A stretch of 64,000 bases of DNA from Sphingomonas sp. S-NIH.Pt15_0812. Lineage in GTDB: Bacteria; Pseudomonadota; Alphaproteobacteria; Sphingomonadales; Sphingomonadaceae. A model generated the notes under the pieces. It saw only the letters and a list, made by a program, of their open reading frames with translations. It did no database searches and was not told the origin of the DNA. The position numbers and the translations under genes are program-made. Shown piece after piece: positions 59,018 through 64,000 of the stretch. Location: contig NZ_QLJH01000012.1 in assembly GCF_003951315.1 (NCBI RefSeq), positions 1 through 64,000 of the forward strand. Reading direction: 5' to 3'. The number at the start of each line of letters is the position of its first letter. Positions within the stretch are counted from its first letter, which is position 1.

Positions 59018-60352
59018 ATGACCGGTACTTCCATCGATCCCCCCGCCCCCGCGCCGTCACCGGCCCCGCGCGGGATGTTCCAGGCGGCGATGCGCAACCT
59101 GGGCTGGATGCTCGCCAGCCGCAGCGTGCTCGCCATCCTGTCGCTCTTCTATCTGGGCATCGCGACCCGCTCGCTGGGCGTCACCGGCTTCGGCCGGTTC
59201 GCGCTCATCACCGGCGCGGCACAGACTCTGGCGACGCTGGTCGCCTTCCAGAGCTGGCAGGTGGTGGTGCAATATGGCGTCCGCGCTCGCGCGACCGGCG
59301 ACGCCCCCGCGCTCGGCCGGCTCTATCGCGGCGTCGCATACCTCGATGCCGCCACCGCGCTGGTCGGCGTCGGCCTGGCCTGGGTGATCCTGGAGATCTG
59401 GGGCGAGGCGCTCGGCATCGGCGCGACGCTGAAGCGGGCGACGCTGATCTTCGCCGTGGTCCAGCTTGTCACCGTCCGCTCGACCCCGCTCGGCATCCTG
59501 CGGCTGAACGACCGGTTCGCGCTCGCCGCGCTGGCCGACAGCGTGACGCCGGTGGTGCGCTTCCTGGGCGCGATCGCGGTATGGCTGGTCCATCCGACGG
59601 TGCAGGGCTTCCTGTTCGCCTGGGGGCTGGCGGAGGTGCTGACCGCCGCCGCCTATTGGATCATGGTCGCGCAACAGGGCGACCTGACGCTGATGCGCCG
59701 GCACGGACGCGGCGTCCGCGACCTGCCGCGCGAGCATCCCGGCATCGTCCGCTTCGCGCTGTCGACCAATGCCAGCTCGACGCTCGGCCTGTCGAGCAAG
59801 CAGGTGCCGCTGCTGCTGGTCGGCGCGGTGGTGGGCCCGGCGGCGGCGGGCGTGTTCCGGCTGGCGGCGCAACTGGCGCAGGCGCTGGCCAAGGTGTCGC
59901 AGCTCCTGTCCCGCGCCGCCTTTCCGGAGGTGGTCAAGTCGGTGCAATCCGCGACGCCGCAGCGGCTGGGGCGGATGCTGTCGCGGCTGTTCCTGGGCAG
60001 CGGCGTCGCGGCCCTGGGCATCATGGCGATCGTCGCGCTGGCGGGGAAGCCGGTGCTGAACCTGGTCGGCGGCCGCGACTTCCGTCATGCCTGGCCGGTC
60101 CTGCTGTGGCTGGCGGTGGCGGGATGCCTGGACCTGACGACGGTCGGTGTCGACACGGTGATGACCGCGCTGCAACGCGCCGGCACCGTCTTCGCGATCC
60201 GCGTCGTCGGCGTCGGGGTGATGTTCGCCGCCGCCTTCGCGCTCATGCCCTGGTACGCCGCGACCGGCGTGGCGATGGCGGTCACTGCCGGCTCGCTGGT
60301 CGTCGCGCTGCTGATGGCGGCGGCGGCGCTCCGCCTGTCGCGCCGCGGCTGA
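59018..60352 (+). CDS. Oligosaccharide flippase / polysaccharide biosynthesis membrane protein
   Basis: 444 residues, about 12-14 transmembrane helices in the MOP (Wzx-like) pattern. SRSVLAILSLFYLGIATRSLG at the start is typical for the family, and RFALSTNASSTLGLSSKQVPLLLVG is in the middle. Flips lipid-linked oligosaccharides across the inner membrane. ATG 59018 is chosen; the frame extends upstream to a TTG that is less likely. It is divergent from asnB (promoters overlap within about 107 bp). Confidence 0.86.
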   Translation: MTGTSIDPPAPAPSPAPRGMFQAAMRNLGWMLASRSVLAILSLFYLGIATRSLGVTGFGRFALITGAAQTLATLVAFQSWQVVVQYGVRARATGDAPALGRLYRGVAYLDAATALVGVGLAWVILEIWGEALGIGATLKRATLIFAVVQLVTVRSTPLGILRLNDRFALAALADSVTPVVRFLGAIAVWLVHPTVQGFLFAWGLAEVLTAAAYWIMVAQQGDLTLMRRHGRGVRDLPREHPGIVRFALSTNASSTLGLSSKQVPLLLVGAVVGPAAAGVFRLAAQLAQALAKVSQLLSRAAFPEVVKSVQSATPQRLGRMLSRLFLGSGVAALGIMAIVALAGKPVLNLVGGRDFRHAWPVLLWLAVAGCLDLTTVGVDTVMTALQRAGTVFAIRVVGVGVMFAAAFALMPWYAATGVAMAVTAGSLVVALLMAAAALRLSRRG

Positions 60353-60425
60353 GGGACGGGAGCGCTTCGCCATCGTGCGGCCGTGATTCAGGCGCAGTCC
60401 ATGGCCGGGGCACCAGGATAGTTTG

Positions 60426-60890
60426 ATGAACAAGCCACTGTTTACCTTAGCGATTTCTACGACAGCCCTGCTCGCTGCCCCGGCCGTGGCGCAAAGCTGC
60501 GCCGGGCCGACCGGCCCCGGCATGGTGAAGCTGACGGTGCAGGCGACCGGCCTGCGCGATGCCCGGGGCGAGGTCGCCTTCACCCTCTATCCCGACGACA
60601 AGCGGCGCTTCCTGGCCAAGGGCGGCAAGCTGCTGCGCGTCCGCACCCCCGCCCAGGCGCCGGTCACGACCGGCTGTTTCTGGGTGCGGCCCGGCTTCTA
60701 CGCGATCGCGCAATATCATGACGCCAATGCCGACCACGATTTCAACCGCACGCTGTGGACGCCGAAGGAGGGATTCGGCTTTTCCAACGACGCACCGACC
60801 TCGATCGGCCTGCCCGCCTTTGCCAGCGCGCGCTTCGCGGTGCCGGCCGGCGGCGCGACGATTCGCATGGCGATGCGCTACCGGCGATAG
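60426..60890 (+). CDS. Exported DUF2141 family protein
   Basis: 154 residues. Signal peptide 1-23 (APAVAQS). DUF2141 features: VKLTVQATGLRDARGEVAFTLYPD, PGFYAIAQYHDANADHDFNRTLW and FGFSNDA. The Asp/Asn/His-rich loop HDANADHDFN could bind calcium. Function is unknown. AGGATAG precedes ATG 60426. Confidence 0.85.
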   Translation: MNKPLFTLAISTTALLAAPAVAQSCAGPTGPGMVKLTVQATGLRDARGEVAFTLYPDDKRRFLAKGGKLLRVRTPAQAPVTTGCFWVRPGFYAIAQYHDANADHDFNRTLWTPKEGFGFSNDAPTSIGLPAFASARFAVPAGGATIRMAMRYRR

Positions 60891-60925
60891 CCAAACCCTT
60901 ATCGCCGCCAACAAAAATGGCCGGC

Positions 60926-60939
60926 GTGACCTGGATCAC
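60926..60939. promoter_or_regulatory. GTGA-N6-TCAC palindrome upstream of the lipid-kinase operon
   Basis: GTGACCTGGATCAC is the perfect core of a Crp-type operator (TGTGA-N6-TCACA in E. coli). It lies 87 bp before the kinase start. An overlapping wider inverted repeat is GTGACCT ... AGGTCAC (60926-60932, 60949-60955). The factor bound is unknown; a Crp/Fnr regulator is encoded at 41.2 kb. Confidence 0.5.
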
Positions 60940-61025
60940 GACATTTTCAGGTCACAAAGTCGGTGTCTTACGTTTACGTCATAATTCTGTAGCCGCCGGG
61001 TCCCCCGACGGATAGCGGAGGCCTG

Positions 61026-62042
61026 GTGTCCACGGTTCTGTCTGCATCCCTGCCCTTTTGCGACGCGCGGGTCGACGCGCCGGCTTCGGCGAAGCCGGTG
61101 CCCGGCGTCGGCGTGCTGGGCGCGCTGCGCGTCGGAATCGTGTGCAATCCCAAGAGCCACCGCAATCACGGCGCGGAATATGAGGCGGGCGTGCCGGGTG
61201 CCGACAGCCTGATCGTCGCCGCACCGCGCACTCGCGCCGCGCTGGCGGAAACGCTGGTCGACTTTGCCGCGCACCGCATCGACCTGCTGGTGATCGATGG
61301 CGGCGACGGCACGGTGCGCGACGTGCTGACCGCCGCCGCCGATATCTGGGCCGGTTCCTGGCCGCGCGTCGCCGTCATCCCCTCGGGCAAGACGAACGCG
61401 TTGGCGATCGACCTGGGCCTGCCCGCCGACTGGACGCTGACCGACGCGCTGGACGCCGCCCGGCAAGGCCGGATGATCGAGCGCCGCCCGCTGGAGATCG
61501 CACGGGTCGGCGACGCCGCGCCGCCGGCGCGCGGCTTCCTGTTCGGTGCCGGCGCCTTCGCCAAGGCGACCGAACTGGCGCAGCACACCCACCGCGCGGG
61601 GGCGTTCAACAATCTGGCGGTCGGGCTGGCGCTCGGCTGGGGCGTGGCGCAGACCTTGTTCGGCACGGCGAAGAGCGCGTGGCGCGCCGGTACGGCGATG
61701 CGGCTCGCCCTGCCCGGCCAGCCGGCGGATCACGCCCAGCGCTACCTGCTGCTCGCCTCGACGCTGGGCCAGTTGCCGATGGGCCTGAAGCCGTTCGGCC
61801 CGCCGCGCGAGGGCATCCGCCTGCTCGCGATCGACGCGCCGCCGCGCCGGATGATGCTGGCGACCCCCGCCCTGCTGGCCGGATCGGTCGCGCCCTGGCT
61901 GGCGCGCGCCGGCTATCACCATATCGCCGCCGCGCAGTTCGACATCGCGCTGGACGAGGGCTTCATCCTGGACGGCGAGCATTTTCCCGGCGGCGCGCTG
62001 ACCGTGCGGCAGGGACCGGCGCTCGCCTTCGTCACGCCATGA
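61026..62042 (+). CDS. Diacylglycerol/ceramide-type lipid kinase
   Basis: 338 residues. Lipid kinase catalytic domain: IVCNPKSHRNHG, LVIDGGDGTVRDVLT (the GGDGT nucleotide-binding signature), VIPSGKTNALAIDLG. Likely phosphorylates diacylglycerol, ceramide or a similar lipid using ATP. GTG start with GGAGG 5 nt upstream. It overlaps the Tam41-like gene by 4 nt, so product and next step are probably linked (lipid-phosphate to CDP-lipid). Sphingomonads contain sphingolipids, which makes ceramide a serious alternative substrate. Confidence 0.87.
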   Translation: MSTVLSASLPFCDARVDAPASAKPVPGVGVLGALRVGIVCNPKSHRNHGAEYEAGVPGADSLIVAAPRTRAALAETLVDFAAHRIDLLVIDGGDGTVRDVLTAAADIWAGSWPRVAVIPSGKTNALAIDLGLPADWTLTDALDAARQGRMIERRPLEIARVGDAAPPARGFLFGAGAFAKATELAQHTHRAGAFNNLAVGLALGWGVAQTLFGTAKSAWRAGTAMRLALPGQPADHAQRYLLLASTLGQLPMGLKPFGPPREGIRLLAIDAPPRRMMLATPALLAGSVAPWLARAGYHHIAAAQFDIALDEGFILDGEHFPGGALTVRQGPALAFVTP

Positions 62043-62917
62043 GCGAGACGCTTCGGGACCAGGTGGCGGCGGGGCTGGACGCCGCGGTCGCGGAACCGGT
62101 GCGCGCGGTCGCGGCCCGACTGGCCGGCGAGACGCAGGCGGTCGCCGTGCTGTTCTACGGCTCCAACCTGCGCACCCGCTCGCTGGACGGCGTGCTCGAC
62201 TTCTATGTCCTGACCGATGGCCCGCCGGAGCGCGGATTGTGGCCGACCGTCAGCTATCGCGAGTTTCCGCTGAAGGGGCAGACGCTGCGCGCCAAGATCG
62301 CGACGATGCGCGCCGCCACCTTCCGCGCGGCGGCGTCGGGCGATCTGGTCGATACCACCATCTGGACCCGTTTCGTCCAGCCCGCCGCCCTGGCCTGGGT
62401 GCGCGATGCCGGGGCGCGCCATGCGGTGGTCGACGCGATCGCGGCGGCGGTCGTCACGGCGGCGCGCTTCGCCGCCGCGCTGGGGCCGGCAGAGGGGACG
62501 GCGGAGGATTATTGGCGCGCGCTGTTCCGCCAGACCTATGCCGCCGAACTCCGGGTCGAGCGGCCCGGTCGCGAGGAGCAGATCATCGCGCATGGCGCGG
62601 GGCGTTACCAGCGGCTGCTGCCCCTGGCGTGGGACGCGGCCGGCATCGCCTTCACCCGTGCCGGCGATCGGCTGATCCCCAGCCTGCCCCAGGCGGATCG
62701 CGTCCGTCGCGCATGGCGGCGGCGGCGGCGGCTGGGCAAGCCGCTCAACATCGCCCGGCTGGTCCGCGCCGCCTTCACCTTCGAGGGGGCCGCCGCCTAT
62801 GGCGCGTGGAAGGTCGAGCGGCATACCGGTGTCGCCGTCACGCTGACGCCGTGGCGGACGCGCCATCCCGTGCTGGCCGCGCCGGCCGTGCTGTGGCAGG
62901 TATGGCGGCAACGATGA
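62039..62917 (+). CDS. Tam41-like putative CDP-lipid (CDP-diacylglycerol) synthase
   Basis: 292 residues. Mmp37/Tam41-like features: VLFYGSNLRTRSLDGVLDFYVLTD with the nucleotidyltransferase G-S (41-42) and Asp54, LKGQTLRAKIATM, and TTIWTRFVQPAALAWV comparable to the AGR-x-KPV block of mitochondrial Tam41. Tam41 makes CDP-diacylglycerol from phosphatidate and CTP without the CdsA membrane fold. Embedded between a lipid kinase and a nucleotidyltransferase with 4-nt overlaps on both sides, it fits a soluble or peripheral CDP-lipid synthase. The identification is from motif reading only. Confidence 0.7.
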   Translation: MSETLRDQVAAGLDAAVAEPVRAVAARLAGETQAVAVLFYGSNLRTRSLDGVLDFYVLTDGPPERGLWPTVSYREFPLKGQTLRAKIATMRAATFRAAASGDLVDTTIWTRFVQPAALAWVRDAGARHAVVDAIAAAVVTAARFAAALGPAEGTAEDYWRALFRQTYAAELRVERPGREEQIIAHGAGRYQRLLPLAWDAAGIAFTRAGDRLIPSLPQADRVRRAWRRRRRLGKPLNIARLVRAAFTFEGAAAYGAWKVERHTGVAVTLTPWRTRHPVLAAPAVLWQVWRQR

Positions 62918-63663
62918 CTTGGTCGGCCCTGATCCTGGCGGGTTCGCGCCCTGGCACGACCGATCCCGTCGCCAGCTATGCCGGCGTGTCGCATAAGGCG
63001 CTGATCCGGCTGGAAGGCGCGACCCTGCTCGACCGCGTCGCGGCGGCGGTGCGCGCGGCGGGCGCGACCCGCGTCGCCGTCTCCGCTTCCGACCGGGCGG
63101 TGGTGGTCGAGGCGATGCGGCTGGGGCTGGAGGTGCTGCCCCCCGCCGCCGGCCCCAGCGCCAGCGTCGCCGCCGCGCTGACCGTGCTCGGCACCCCCCT
63201 GCTGGTGACGACCGCCGATCATGCGCTGCTCGACGGCGCGTGGATCGCGCGGTTCCTGACGGATGTGCCCGCCGAGGCCGATGTCGCGACGCTGCTCGCC
63301 CGGCGCGACGTGGTGGAGGCCGCCGCCCCCGCGACCCGGCGGACCTGGCTGCGCTTCGCCGATGGCGACTGGTCGGGGTGCAACCTGTTCTGGCTCGCTA
63401 CACCGGAAGCGGCGCTGGCGATCGGCCTGTGGAGCCAGGTGGAAGCGGACCGCAAGCGGCCGTGGCGGATCGTCTGGCGACTGGGGCCGCTGCTGCTGCT
63501 GCGCTATCTGTTCGGCCGGTTGACGCTGGCGGCGGCGGTGCGGCATCTCGGCCGGCGGGCGGGGGTGGAGACGGCGGTGGTGCCGAGCCCGTTCGGCCTC
63601 GCCGCGATCGACGTCGACAAGCCCGACGATCTCGATCTGGTCCGCACGCTCACCGGCTCCTGA
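62914..63663 (+). CDS. MobA-like nucleotidyltransferase
   Basis: 249 residues. NTP_transferase_3-type fold: SALILAGSRPG at the start, KALIRLEGATLLDRV, and TTADHALL holding the metal-binding Asp. The usual MobA consensus LAGGxSxRMGxDK is not complete, so molybdenum cofactor guanylylation is unlikely. It is third in the overlapping kinase / Tam41-like / nucleotidyltransferase operon. It may activate the headgroup for the lipid made here. Confidence 0.8.
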   Translation: MTWSALILAGSRPGTTDPVASYAGVSHKALIRLEGATLLDRVAAAVRAAGATRVAVSASDRAVVVEAMRLGLEVLPPAAGPSASVAAALTVLGTPLLVTTADHALLDGAWIARFLTDVPAEADVATLLARRDVVEAAAPATRRTWLRFADGDWSGCNLFWLATPEAALAIGLWSQVEADRKRPWRIVWRLGPLLLLRYLFGRLTLAAAVRHLGRRAGVETAVVPSPFGLAAIDVDKPDDLDLVRTLTGS

Positions 63664-63681
63664 ATTTCCGAAAGGCCATCC

Positions 63682-64000
63682 ATGATCCGATCGCTCCACC
63701 ATGTCGCGATCATCTGTTCCGATTACGACGTCTCGAAGCGTTTCTACAGCGAATTGCTCGGCCTGCCCGTGCTGTTCGAGGTGTACCGCGCGGAGCGCCG
63801 GTCGTGGAAATGCGACCTGGGCGTCGGCACCGCGCAGATCGAGCTCTTCTCCTTTCCCGACCCGCCGGCCCGCGTCAGCCGGCCGGAAGCGCGCGGCCTG
63901 CGTCACCTGGCCTTCGCGGTCGACGATCTCGACGCCGCCGTCGCGCGGCTGGTCGCGGCGGGCGTGGCGGTGGAGCCGGTGCGGGTCGACCCCCATACCG
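63682..64000 (+). CDS. VOC/glyoxalase-like protein, 3' end missing
   Basis: 106 residues are visible; the gene continues past the right edge. The start LHHVAIICSDYDVSKRFYSELLGLPV and the later RGLRHLAFAVDDLDAAVARLVAAGV are a full vicinal-oxygen-chelate beta-alpha-beta repeat pair, with His metal ligands near residues 7 and 74 (LHHVAI, LRHLAF) and a Glu in QIELFSF. The pattern resembles the GloA2/YaeR group. AAAGG precedes the ATG. Confidence 0.85.
   Translation, partial: MIRSLHHVAIICSDYDVSKRFYSELLGLPVLFEVYRAERRSWKCDLGVGTAQIELFSFPDPPARVSRPEARGLRHLAFAVDDLDAAVARLVAAGVAVEPVRVDPHT

Overview
This 64 kb window is high-GC chromosomal DNA from a sphingomonad-type alphaproteobacterium (Sphingomonas or a close relative). 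The evidence is a Caulobacter-like CtrA with its almost invariant C-terminal DNA-binding half, one Rsh-type (p)ppGpp enzyme, a small 4.5S-type SRP RNA, Bpt leucyl-transferase, a class I PHA synthase with phasin, a deoxyhypusine-synthase-like polyamine enzyme, and dense 4-nt ATGA-overlapped operons. No tRNA, rRNA, CRISPR array, insertion sequence or prophage was found. Gene ends at both edges are cut: infB at the left, a VOC/glyoxalase gene at the right.

Layout. 0-7.4 kb: infB-rbfA, then wrbA-pirin opposite a LysR regulator, an AI-2E family membrane protein and ctrA. 7.6-12.7 kb: an exported amidohydrolase, threonine deaminase, bpt, SRP RNA and three small exported proteins. 12.8-16 kb: two adjacent cysteine desulfurases and a ferredoxin in one overlapping operon, opposite an alpha/beta-hydrolase-fold protein that lacks the usual nucleophile. 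16-17.5 kb: a probable toxin/immunity pair. 17.6-21.5 kb: a PLP dehydratase and a two-gene polyamine module. 21.7-27.8 kb: the highlight, described below. 27.8-33 kb: GH15/SDR operon and rsh. 33-41 kb: MHYT-GGDEF-EAL protein, TauE-like exporter, alanine aminotransferase, phaC, phasin and clpS. 41-53.8 kb: Crp/Fnr regulator, murA, DnaJ-like, bolA, GST, NUDIX, epoxide-hydrolase-like, PAS-GAF, thyA, SAM methyltransferase, prfB and PBP1A. 54-64 kb: an envelope lipid/glycan locus with two nucleotidyltransferases, a CDP-glycerol-transferase-like enzyme, a CDP-alcohol phosphatidyltransferase, an asparagine synthetase, a flippase, a lipid kinase and a Tam41-like putative CDP-lipid synthase.

The most interesting system is the locus at 21.7-27.8 kb: a LuxR-type regulator, a 492-residue exported Asn/Ser/Thr/Asp-rich repeat protein, a small exported protein, a periplasmic C39-type cysteine peptidase with its Cys/His/Asp residues, a second exported protein, and an outer-membrane barrel preceded by a coiled coil. 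This gene content mirrors the Pseudomonas Fap functional-amyloid operon (FapC/FapB subunits, FapD C39 peptidase, FapF coiled-coil pore), with unrelated-looking sequences. Two further points support one machine. The repeat protein and both small exported proteins end in a related Asn-Ser/Thr-Gly module. The two small proteins carry, after their signal peptides, a motif like the double-glycine leaders that C39 peptidases recognise. I infer a Fap-like fibre system of alphaproteobacteria; this is a hypothesis from gene content and motifs.

Regulatory signals seen directly include inverted TTAACC half-sites before ctrA, one GTTAACCAT site before the repeat-protein gene, paired TGC-N3-GCA sites before the phasin gene, a GTGA-N6-TCAC palindrome before the lipid kinase, a 17-bp palindrome at the toxin start, and several strong hairpin terminators.
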